Notes under the pieces: model-generated
Database searches by the model: none
What the model saw: the letters and a program-made list of their open reading frames with translations, nothing else
What the model was told of the DNA's origin: nothing
Origin: an uncultured Bacteroidales bacterium
GTDB taxonomy: Bacteria; Bacteroidota; Bacteroidia; Bacteroidales; P3
Length of the DNA: 64,000 nt
Direction of reading: 5' to 3'
Assembly (NCBI GenBank): GCA_905235855.1
Contig: CAJONE010000004.1
Span: 1-64,000, forward strand
Part shown: in pieces, positions 1-8,343 of the stretch
Numbering within the stretch: the first letter of the stretch is position 1
How the letters are laid out: the number at the start of each line of letters is the position of its first letter
Program-made: the position numbers and the translations under genes

Positions 1-1083
1 GGCAACGAGCCGTCTCACCACGCCGCCTATCTCTACACCTACGTCGGCCAGCCCCAAAAAACGCAAAAAATTGTCGACCGCATACTCAACACCCTCTACA
101 CCTCGCAGCCCGACGGACTATGCGGCAACGAAGACTGCGGACAGATGAGCGCCTGGTACGTGATGAGCGCCATAGGTTTCTACCCCGTATGCCCCGGCAG
201 CGGCGAGTATGTCACCGTCAAACCGCTGTTCAAGAAAGTGACACTGAACGGCACACAGCCTCTGCTAATAGATCAGTCCTCATGGCAGTCCGGCAAGTTC
301 TGGCGCCAGGGAGCGTTTTACGACAAGTCCAGTTCCTCGCTGGCCAACAACGAACGCATCACCCCGGCACCTGTGTTCGGCGACTGGAGCCAACGCTTCG
401 ACAACACTCGCAATCTGTCCTTAGCCATTGCTCTGCCCGAAAACCAGAAAACCAAAATATACTACACCCTCAACGGCAACCTTCCCGACACCAACGCTAC
501 CCCATACACCGAACCCTTCGAGATTAGCCACGACGCGGTGATACAAGCCGTAGCCTATTCGCCCGCCACTGGCTACAGCAACGTCGTGACGCAACGGCTC
601 ACGCGCTTCGCCGCCGACAAGAAGGTCACATATATTGTCGAACCCGACCCGCAGTACTACGAAAACGGAGCCGACGGCCTGGTCGACCGTCTCTACGGAC
701 AGCAAAACTACCGCATAGGCGGCTGGCAGGGATGGCAGAAAGACATGGAGGTGACAATCGACCTCATGCAGCCACGTCCAATACACACTGTCGGTGTCTC
801 GTGCCTCGAGGACACTCGCAGCTGGGTCTTCTTCCCGTCGGCAATAGAGGCCACCGTGTCGGACGACGGCAAGCAATACCGCCCCTTCGCAAGCCGCGCC
901 ACCGGCTACGAACCCATAGCCGACCCAGCCGGCACAAAAGCCCTGCGCACCTTCGAGGTGAAAGGCAACGCCACCGCACGCTACATTCGGCTCAAGGTGA
1001 AAAACTTCGGCCCATTGCCCGCCTGGCACCTCAGCCCCGGCCAGCAGGCCTGGCTCTTCATCGACGAAGTGATCGTGGATTAG
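1..1083 (+). CDS. GH92 family alpha-mannosidase C-terminal part with C-terminal discoidin-like region (5' end outside window)
   Basis: Frame 1 is open from base 1 (GNEPSHHAAYLYTYVGQPQKTQ...GLCGNEDCGQMSAWYVMSAIGFYPVCPG), the characteristic GH92 motif, then a chitobiase/F5-8C-like tail. Confidence 0.9.
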   Translation, partial: GNEPSHHAAYLYTYVGQPQKTQKIVDRILNTLYTSQPDGLCGNEDCGQMSAWYVMSAIGFYPVCPGSGEYVTVKPLFKKVTLNGTQPLLIDQSSWQSGKFWRQGAFYDKSSSSLANNERITPAPVFGDWSQRFDNTRNLSLAIALPENQKTKIYYTLNGNLPDTNATPYTEPFEISHDAVIQAVAYSPATGYSNVVTQRLTRFAADKKVTYIVEPDPQYYENGADGLVDRLYGQQNYRIGGWQGWQKDMEVTIDLMQPRPIHTVGVSCLEDTRSWVFFPSAIEATVSDDGKQYRPFASRATGYEPIADPAGTKALRTFEVKGNATARYIRLKVKNFGPLPAWHLSPGQQAWLFIDEVIVD

Positions 1084-1163
1084 ACCCAAGCTTAGAACAC
1101 TAATGCACAACACATTAATACAATATTAATGAAAGTATTGCAATCAAACAAGATCTCATTGCT

Positions 1164-1271
1164 CCCATAACTCCCATCTGCCCCATTTTTCCCATTAGCC
1201 CTATCAGCCCCATTAGACCCATCAGCCCCATTAGCCCTATCAGTCCTATAACCCCCATAACCCCCATACAA
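1164..1271. repeat. Imperfect 9-bp tandem repeat, 12 units (consensus CCCATNAGC)
   Basis: CCCATAACT|CCCATCTGC|CCCATTTTT|CCCATTAGC|CCTATCAGC|CCCATTAGA|CCCATCAGC|CCCATTAGC|CCTATCAGT|CCTATAACC|CCCATAACC|CCCATACAA, in strict 9-bp register. Confidence 0.9.
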
Positions 1272-1279
1272 TCCAGCAA

Positions 1280-1310
1280 TTTGCAATCTCATGTAATTTT
1301 ACTACCTTTG
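1280..1310 (+). promoter_or_regulatory. Bacteroidetes sigma-type promoter for RM1
   Basis: TTTG (1280-1283), N19, TACCTTTG (1303-1310). Confidence 0.6.
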
Positions 1311-1364
1311 CGCCTGAATCCAAATTTGAAATGTCCACTGGAAAAAGAAAAGAAAGGATAACCT

Positions 1365-3281
1365 ATGCCCAAGAAAGAAGCCGCCACCGACCTTTGGGTC
1401 TACGAACTCTTGAAATAGGCTGGTCTTAAACTTGACCCACAGGGAAGCACTATTCCCGAAGTCGAGCAAGCCCTCAAATCTGCTTCCAAGAAAGGCACAG
1501 GAAAGGCAGGTCGCCCGGAGTTTTGCGGCGTAGTAAAAGATTTTCTCATTGTCATTGAAGACAAACCAAGTCTCGACAAACATATCCATCGAACCCCCAC
1601 CGGCCTGATTGACCTTGATCCGCAGTTCACCACTGCCTACGCTGTTAATGGGGCTTTCCACTATGCCCGTCATATAGCCCTAAACACCAATTTCCACAAG
1701 GTGTTTGCTCTTGGCATCAGCGGCGATGAGAAGCACCATCGCATCACCCCTCTTTTCGTCAACGAACGCGACGACCTCTGGGAACTGGACGATGTTGAAA
1801 CGCTCATATCGTTCAGCGAACAGAACATTGTCGAGTACTACCTGCGCCGTGTACAGAAAGAGCCCACCCCCGACGAGAAACAAACTGCCGACATTCTCCG
1901 TGATGCTCGCCAGCTCCACGAGGATTTGCGCAACTACGGCAATATCCAGGACCAGCAGAAACCCCTTATCGTTTCGGGCATTCTTCTCGCTCTCCGCGAA
2001 GTGAAAGAGAACAATTTCTCAATCGACTCTCTTACTGGCGACCGCGTAAACACCGACGGAAACAAAATTTATGCTGCCATTGAAAGCAACCTCAAACGTG
2101 CCAACGTCACTCCCGACACCAAGCGCGACAAACTTCTCTCGCAGTTCTCTGTCATTCGCGACACAGCCAAAATCAACGAGGTTGACCCCGTTCTGAAAAA
2201 GACACCTCTCCGCTACTATGTCGAGTTCCTGAATAAGAGCGTTTTCCAAAACATACAATACATTCATTCTGCCGAGGATTGGATTGGTCTTTTCTATGGC
2301 GAGTTTATGTCCTATAGTGGTGGCGACGGGCAAAGCCTCGGCATTGTTCTCACACCTAAACATATCACTACACTCTTCTGCGACCTGCTGGATTTGAAAC
2401 CTACCGACCGTGTGCTTGACCCCTGTTGTGGCACTGGTGGTTTTCTCATCGCAGCAATGCACGATATGCTTCGCCAGACGGCCGATGAACAGCAACGTCG
2501 TTCCATCAAACGCGACCAACTCTTTGGCATCGAACTCCAGTCCTATATGTTCACCATCGCCACCACCAATATGATTCTCCGTGGTGATGGCAAGTCCAAT
2601 CTCCACAACCTCGATTTCCTGAAGCAGAATCCGTCGCAGTTGCAACAGAAGCAGTGCACCGTCGGAATGATGAATCCGCCCTATAGTCAGGGTAGCAAGA
2701 CCAACCCCAACCTTTACGAGATTTCTTTCACCGAGCATCTGCTTAACTCAATGGTCGAAGGTGGCCGTGTGGCTGTCATCGTCCCCCAGTCTTCTTTCAC
2801 TGGCAAAACCAAAGAAGAACAAGCCGTCAAAGATTCTATACTGAAAAAGCACACTCTCGAAGGTGTCATCACACTCAACAAAAACACCTTCTATGGCGTT
2901 GGCACTAATCCCTGCATTGCCGTCTTCACCGCTGGCATCCCTCACGACAAAAATCATATCTGCCAGTTTATCAACTTCGAGGACGACGGCTACGAAGTAT
3001 CCAAGCATATCGGCCTTGTCGAGACGGCTTCGGCCAAGGACAAACGCCAACATCTTCTCGATGTTTGGCGCGGTGCAGAGGCACCCTCCAAATTCTGTGT
3101 CCGCACCACCATCGAGGCCGAGGATGAATGGCTCCACGCCTTCTACTATTTCAACGACGAGATTCCTACCGAGGCCGATTTTGAACGCACTATGGCCGAC
3201 TATTTGACTTTCGAGTTCAATATGCTCACCCACGGTCGAGGATACCTCTTTGAAGGCGGAAAGGAGGACACAAATGAATAG
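1365..3281 (+). pseudogene. BcgI-A-like (type IIB/IIG) fused nuclease-N6-adenine methyltransferase, interrupted by TAG at 1416-1418
   Basis: Conceptual translation MPKKEAATDLWVYELLK*AGLKLDPQG...RPEFCGVVKDFLIVIEDKPS (PD-ExK-like), then HsdM-like MTase with DPCCGTGGF and NPPY motifs. The frame is continuous with ORF 1701-3281 apart from the amber. Confidence 0.8.
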
Positions 3282-3987
3282 CCACCGCTGGGCAGATTTT
3301 TATCTGACTGATTTTTTCGATTGTGTCAAGGGTAACCAAAACAATATGGCCACTTTGGCAAATGGCAGTTTACCGCTCGTATCCGCAAAGAAAACCGATA
3401 ATGGGTATAAGCAGTTTGTCGAACCTAACCACAAACGTATTTTCGAGGGCAACATTATAACACTCAATAACGATGGTGATGGTGGTGCTGGTATTGCGTA
3501 CTACCAGCCTCATCGTATGGCCCTCGATAGCCACGTTACGGCTTTGATTCCAAAACAGAACCTTTCCAGATTCCAATTATTGTTTGTCGCTATGTGTATA
3601 ACCAAGCAACGAGAACGCTTTGGTCACGGCTATTCAATTAATGCCTCACGCATCCGCACATTCAAGTATATGCTTCCTGTAACAGCCAACGGCACTCCCG
3701 ACTGGCAGTTTATGGAGAACTATATGCGCCAAAAAGAACAGCAAATCCTCAAACCGACAATAGATAGACTATGCAAGCAGTTGATATACAATCAAATAGG
3801 GGGGGTGAGTATCGCAACCTCCTCAACCACAAGTGGAAAGCATTTGATTTTACCGATGTTTTCACCGATATTCAACGGGGAAAACGACTTAAAAAAGCCG
3901 ACCATTCAGAAGGCAACACCCCTTATGTATCTTCCACTTCGCAGACAAACGGTGTCGATGGCTTTATCGGAAACACGAGCCGCGTAA
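3274..3987 (+). CDS. Specificity subunit half-unit 1 (TRD1) of RM1; frame changes at the G7 tract
   Basis: ATG overlaps the methylase stop; type I/IIB S-like TRD ending in LPVTANGTPDWQFMENYMRQKE. Out-of-frame tail after 3799-3805. Confidence 0.75.
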   Translation: MNSHRWADFYLTDFFDCVKGNQNNMATLANGSLPLVSAKKTDNGYKQFVEPNHKRIFEGNIITLNNDGDGGAGIAYYQPHRMALDSHVTALIPKQNLSRFQLLFVAMCITKQRERFGHGYSINASRIRTFKYMLPVTANGTPDWQFMENYMRQKEQQILKPTIDRLCKQLIYNQIGGVSIATSSTTSGKHLILPMFSPIFNGENDLKKPTIQKATPLMYLPLRRQTVSMALSETRAA

Positions 3988-4358
3988 GAGCCTTTGAAGA
4001 TTGCCTTACTGTTGCAAACAGCGGTAGTGTGGGTAGTGCTTTTTACCATCGTTACCGCTTCGTGGCAAGCGACCATGTCACAAGACTTCAGCGCGAGGGT
4101 TTGGACAAGTACGCCTATCTTTTTATGGTTCCCATCATCAACCGTCTATCCGAGAAATATAGTTTCAACCGAGAAATAAACGATGAGAGGATAAAAAGGG
4201 AGAAGCTTCTGCTTCCCATTGACAACAAAGGAGAAATAGATTTTGCCTTCATGTCCGACTTTATGCGTGAAGTAGAGAAAGATATACTTGGCACAACGCT
4301 AAAGTATTTCGCTGACAAACAGATTGTTACCCCCCCACCAGAAGCAAATAGCGTTTAA
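3771..4358 (+). CDS. Specificity half-unit 2 (TRD2) of RM1
   Basis: HKWKAFDFTDVFTDIQRGKRLKKADHSEGNTPYVSSTSQTNGVDGFIGN...LPIDNKGEIDFAFMSDFMREVE; S-subunit signature in a different frame from TRD1. Confidence 0.75.
   Translation: MQAVDIQSNRGGEYRNLLNHKWKAFDFTDVFTDIQRGKRLKKADHSEGNTPYVSSTSQTNGVDGFIGNTSRVRAFEDCLTVANSGSVGSAFYHRYRFVASDHVTRLQREGLDKYAYLFMVPIINRLSEKYSFNREINDERIKREKLLLPIDNKGEIDFAFMSDFMREVEKDILGTTLKYFADKQIVTPPPEANSV
3799..3805. repeat. G7 homopolymer at TRD1/TRD2 junction
   Basis: AATAGGGGGGGTGAG; G8 would put TRD1 in frame with TRD2. Confidence 0.9.
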
Positions 4359-4902
4359 AGAATTCTTATTCACCGAAATTTTTATCATCCAGAAAGGTTT
4401 TTACAACAAGAAACCTCCCTGCTTTGAGCATGGCAACATCCCTTTCATTGGTGCAACAGAAAACAACAACGGCATAACAGGTTTTACTGACTATTATACA
4501 ATCGAAGCCAATTCAAAAATAGGCTATGGCAAAAACGAGAGCATCGAACGCAAAATCTACAAAGGCAATGCAATATGCGTAACCAACAACGGTTCGGTCG
4601 GCTATGCCTACTATCAGCCAACCGACTTCACATGTACTCACGATGTTAACCCTCTATACATCAAAACGCATGTTCTAAATCATCATATCGCCATGTACCT
4701 TGTTGCTTGCATCGAACAACAGCGTGTCTGTTTCACATATGCACGCAAATGGAGACCCAAACGCATGATACATTCAAAACTGATGCTTCCCGCCACCTCC
4801 AAAGGCAACCCCGATTGGGACTATATGGAAGCCTATATACGTCACATCGAAAACCAGCAAATCCTTTCTGCCCTTACCCACTTCGTCCACCAAACCAATT
4901 AA
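4324..4902 (+). CDS. Specificity half-unit 3 (TRD3) of RM1
   Basis: FKEFLFTEIFIIQKGFYNKKPPCFEHGNIPFIGATENNNGITGF...LPATSKGNPDWDYMEAYIRHIE; preceded by the C7 tract, TTG start. Confidence 0.75.
   Translation: MLPPHQKQIAFKEFLFTEIFIIQKGFYNKKPPCFEHGNIPFIGATENNNGITGFTDYYTIEANSKIGYGKNESIERKIYKGNAICVTNNGSVGYAYYQPTDFTCTHDVNPLYIKTHVLNHHIAMYLVACIEQQRVCFTYARKWRPKRMIHSKLMLPATSKGNPDWDYMEAYIRHIENQQILSALTHFVHQTN
4330..4336. repeat. C7 homopolymer at TRD2/TRD3 junction
   Basis: GTTACCCCCCCACC; C6 (or C9) would put TRD2 in frame with TRD3. Confidence 0.9.
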
Positions 4903-4938
4903 TACCCCACACAAGATAACACCAAAAACCCTTCCGTT

Positions 4939-5724
4939 ATGATACAGTCCCAATTGCTCCGCCTCGACCCGCCCTACCAAATCATCTCCGCAGGCGGCCT
5001 CGTCGGCATACAACTCGCTACACTCATCGTCATCGACGATAAAACCGACCGCGACGGCAACTACGCCGTCGAAACCCACAGCCACCCCGTCGTCTCATAC
5101 AGCCCGAAACTCCTCTACCCTCCCCCCAGAAACTCTGTGGCTCGACGCATCTCCCTCGCACCCGAAGGCGCCGTCTGGAACAAGGTCGAAGTCAGCGACA
5201 TCCATGTCCTCGGCATCGCCGGCGAACAAAACAGCCCCATCTCCCTCGACCAATACATCTCTATCATCCCCACCGACCCTGCTTCCACGCCTATAAAGCG
5301 TATTTGGAACGAAAAATCCATTGTGAAAATGTTCAATATGCCAGCCGAATTACACAAATTCGGCTTCTCATTCCTGCCATCCTCCACCCTTATGAAAAGA
5401 GATTCCGACAGAAACGTCATAATAACCCTCACCCCGGATGTCCATCCAAACTCCACCCCTCTTGTCCGCATCTCGTTTGGAGGCAGTCGCAAAACCTCTC
5501 TCGCCGACTTCTGTGTCCAGCTTTTCGACAACGATAGGCATCCATCAATCAATCGTTGCGTGATCGACGTCACCTACGCCGTCCAAAGCATCTATCAACT
5601 TTTCATCTCTCCAAACAAAATCATATTCTCCTTCGACACCGACTCTACCAACGACAACGTACTTCGCGACACTCTGCAGGAACTCACCTCCCGCCTCAAC
5701 GCCGAACTGCTGAAACAAAAATGA
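4939..5724 (+). CDS. Hypothetical protein (261 aa), no recognised domain
   Basis: Long ORF with consistent codon usage; overlaps the next CDS by ATGA. Confidence 0.65.
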   Translation: MIQSQLLRLDPPYQIISAGGLVGIQLATLIVIDDKTDRDGNYAVETHSHPVVSYSPKLLYPPPRNSVARRISLAPEGAVWNKVEVSDIHVLGIAGEQNSPISLDQYISIIPTDPASTPIKRIWNEKSIVKMFNMPAELHKFGFSFLPSSTLMKRDSDRNVIITLTPDVHPNSTPLVRISFGGSRKTSLADFCVQLFDNDRHPSINRCVIDVTYAVQSIYQLFISPNKIIFSFDTDSTNDNVLRDTLQELTSRLNAELLKQK

Positions 5725-6362
5725 CCTACAAGTCGGCAAATATCGTCCTCGGCGAGGGCGAAACCTGGCCCACAGAAATCCTCGTCCGAAGCCTCACCGT
5801 TCATAACGAAATAAGCGATGCTGAATGGTGGCGGCGTATGGCTATTCTTCTCGATGCTGTAGATCAAACCGGTGACAAAAAGCTGAAAGAAGCCCTCAAC
5901 CTCGCAAAAATACAGCGCTTCGGCTCAGGTTTCCCCGTCCAGGAAGTCGCCTCCCCGCAAAATATCCCTTCCACCGACCGCGACAGCCAACTCAACTTCT
6001 ACGCACCTACATTCCATCTCAAAAACCTTCTCAGCCAACCTTGGTTCGCCACCGTCAGCTCAAACGATCGCTTCAACCAACAGTGGACCGACACCTTCAT
6101 CGAATCCCTCATGAACTCCGAATGGAGCCAAACCATCGCCATCGATTGGGCCTCTACGGGCAAACGATCCAAAGTCCTCCAAATCAAAGCTCACATCGTC
6201 GGCCTCCTCGCCGACAACCAAGTCCTCAAAGGCTCACTAAACTCCATCGCCGAAGCCGTCAATATCACCGATAACCCTCGCACCTTCGCCCGCTATATGT
6301 CCGAGGGCCGCAAACAGCCCTACGCCGACTGGGTGCGCGACTACATTTCCCATTCCATCTGA
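5721..6362 (+). CDS. Hypothetical protein (213 aa), possible C-terminal helical/HTH region
   Basis: ATG overlaps the upstream TGA; C-terminus GSLNSIAEAVNITDNPRTFARYMSEGRKQPYADW; followed by a strong terminator. Confidence 0.6.
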   Translation: MTYKSANIVLGEGETWPTEILVRSLTVHNEISDAEWWRRMAILLDAVDQTGDKKLKEALNLAKIQRFGSGFPVQEVASPQNIPSTDRDSQLNFYAPTFHLKNLLSQPWFATVSSNDRFNQQWTDTFIESLMNSEWSQTIAIDWASTGKRSKVLQIKAHIVGLLADNQVLKGSLNSIAEAVNITDNPRTFARYMSEGRKQPYADWVRDYISHSI

Positions 6363-6389
6363 CACCCCGCACCTCGTCTTTTGCGATTG

Positions 6390-6434
6390 AATAATGCGAT
6401 TGAACTCCCTCATTTCAATCGCATTATTTTTTTT
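6390..6434 (+). terminator. Rho-independent terminator
   Basis: Perfect 15-bp stem AATAATGCGATTGAA/TTCAATCGCATTATT followed by a T-run. Confidence 0.85.
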
Positions 6435-6572
6435 ATCCACCCCAAACGGCGGCCAACACGCACTTTCGCCCAATCTCCCTCTGCGATTGAATTTGCAAAC
6501 CCCAAACGCTAATTCAACCGCATAATCTCACCCTACTTTTGCACTCGGTTTCGATAACAACACCATTCGTCG

Positions 6573-6627
6573 CATAGACAAAACATAGACCGGACATAGA
6601 CAACGCATAGACAAATCATAGACCAAC
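6573..6627. repeat. Iteron-like array, 5 x CATAGACNNNN with exact 11-bp period
   Basis: CATAGAC starts at 6573, 6584, 6595, 6606 and 6617. Confidence 0.9.
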
Positions 6628-6698
6628 GTACCTCAAAAACGAAAAAACATCGATGTTTCTATAATCAATTTTTTTATTAACATTTAAAATTTATCAAC

Positions 6699-7337
6699 AT
6701 GGGTAAATCAAACAATGGGATGAAAATCCACTGGAACGGCCAAGTCGGCCGAATCGTTGGCTACACCTCTCGTGGCCATGACTATTGGCGCTCTCTCGCC
6801 AGCAACTACAACAACCCGCGCACCGACGCTCAAATGCTCCACCGCGCCAAGTTTGCTTTCACATCGGCCTTCATCCACGACATCGGCCCCGCCTACAAGT
6901 CCGGCTACGCTCACTACAACACCTCCAAATGCCAGCGTGCCAACTTCTTCCACCAACTCTACCACGATGCCGTCTCCGGCAACCTTCCAAGCGGCTTCAC
7001 CATCGACCCAGCAAAAGTCCTCGTCTCTCGCGGCAATCTCACACCAGCCTACAACATCCTCGCCTCCATCGCTGCCGCCTCTCACTCCGTCTCCTTCGGC
7101 TGGTCCGACAACTCCGGCGTCGCCGAAGCCAAGGCCGATGACCGCCTCCTCTACTGCATCTTCAACATCTCACGGCGTCAGAGCATCTTCTCCGACAATG
7201 CAGCCACTCGCGCCGACGAGTCTGCCGAAGCCTCCTACCCCTCCGCGTGGGCCGGCGACACTCTCCACATCTACGCTGGTTGGCTCAACCTCTCCTCTGC
7301 CTCCGACTCCTCCTTCCTCGGCACCTTCACCGCCTGA
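6699..7337 (+). CDS. DUF6266-like protein
   Basis: MGKSNNGMKIHWNGQVGRIVGYTSRGHDYWRS...NPRTDAQMLHRAKF resembles the N-terminal signature of this Bacteroidetes family. Confidence 0.65.
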   Translation: MGKSNNGMKIHWNGQVGRIVGYTSRGHDYWRSLASNYNNPRTDAQMLHRAKFAFTSAFIHDIGPAYKSGYAHYNTSKCQRANFFHQLYHDAVSGNLPSGFTIDPAKVLVSRGNLTPAYNILASIAAASHSVSFGWSDNSGVAEAKADDRLLYCIFNISRRQSIFSDNAATRADESAEASYPSAWAGDTLHIYAGWLNLSSASDSSFLGTFTA

Positions 7338-7362
7338 CTCTCCAGGCCGACCCTCTCCACCC

Positions 7363-7388
7363 AAGCCCCGCCTCTCATGGCGGGGCTT
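7363..7388 (+). terminator. GC-rich hairpin after the DUF6266-like gene
   Basis: AAGCCCCGCC-tctcat-GGCGGGGCTT. Confidence 0.65.
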
Positions 7389-7485
7389 GTTCCATCTCTT
7401 CCAAATAACCTGTGTTTTATTGTCAAACCTTGGTATCGGTTTCTCTGACAGATAACACAATTCAACCACCTTACGACCGCTTTGC

Positions 7486-8307
7486 CTATATCTCCGTCAG
7501 AATATTGCGGTAGCCTATCTCTTTCAGAAACTCGTATGCCCCGCAGAACATGTCTGTCTCCTCAGGCTTGTGCGCGTCGCTGCTCACAATCACCGGAATG
7601 TTCATGCAGTCCATGTAGCGTATGATTTCGCGCGACGGGTAGTAGTCATCATAACGCCTCCGGTAGATGCCCCGCGTGTTGATTTCGCATATCGTGCCCG
7701 TTGCAGCTATGGAATCTATCGTGTCGCGCACCAAAGCCCTGACCCACGGTTCGGACTCCGAAAAAAAACGCCCCGCGTTGTGCATAAACACTTTGGTGAA
7801 ATGCCCTATGACGGTGGGACGGCAACGCTCAAGCATCTCTATGTTCTGGCGAAAAAAAGCAGCGACTCCCTTGCGGATATCACCGCCAAACACACGCTGC
7901 AACCCTTCATCATATACATTGCGGTCCTTGCCGTCGATAAACCACAGATTCCGTGGATCCTCGTCACGATTCGACACCTGATGCACACTGCCTATGCAAT
8001 AGTCAAGCCCTCCACGCTTTGACAATGGTTCGAAATCGTCTATCACATGCGGTATGTAGTCGGTCTCCAATCCAAGCCTGATGTCGATGCGTCCAGCATA
8101 CTCGTCCCGCAACGAGCGCACTTCGCTGCAATAGTTGTCATAGTCGCAGTCCTTTATTGCAAACTTGTTCTCGAGCGGAAACGGTGCGTGTCCCGAAAAA
8201 CCAAGACAAGCAAAACCCTTGCCCAAAGCATATTCAACATATTCTCGCAGCTGGCCTGTGCCGTCGCAGTAATGGGAGTGTGTGTGGTAGTTTGTCAGTT
8301 TCATCAT
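7486..8307 (-). CDS. Histidinol-phosphatase, PHP family (HisJ-like)
   Basis: NYHTHSHYCDGTG...GFSGHAP...GLETDYIP; PHP motifs. Confidence 0.85.
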   Translation of the reverse strand: MMKLTNYHTHSHYCDGTGQLREYVEYALGKGFACLGFSGHAPFPLENKFAIKDCDYDNYCSEVRSLRDEYAGRIDIRLGLETDYIPHVIDDFEPLSKRGGLDYCIGSVHQVSNRDEDPRNLWFIDGKDRNVYDEGLQRVFGGDIRKGVAAFFRQNIEMLERCRPTVIGHFTKVFMHNAGRFFSESEPWVRALVRDTIDSIAATGTICEINTRGIYRRRYDDYYPSREIIRYMDCMNIPVIVSSDAHKPEETDMFCGAYEFLKEIGYRNILTEI

Positions 8308-8343
8308 ATTTTTATATCCTTAAAGCCGCACATTTCGCCGTTT

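Noticed and set aside
421-1113. 230-aa minus-strand ORF
   Set aside because: Antisense to the GH92 gene; no recognisable protein features.
1164-1271. Tandem repeat as a CRISPR array
   Set aside because: 9-bp units with no spacers; not CRISPR architecture.
1416-1418. Amber codon as evidence of an alternative genetic code (TAG read as Gln)
   Set aside because: TAG ends several intact genes here and no other confident gene in the window has an internal TAG.
2019-2738. 239-aa minus-strand ORF, and 2748-3233
   Set aside because: Antisense shadows of the methylase, which has clear motifs on the plus strand.
6757-7455. 232-aa ORF rich in S/T/P
   Set aside because: Out-of-frame reading of the DUF6266-like gene caused by C-rich codon usage.
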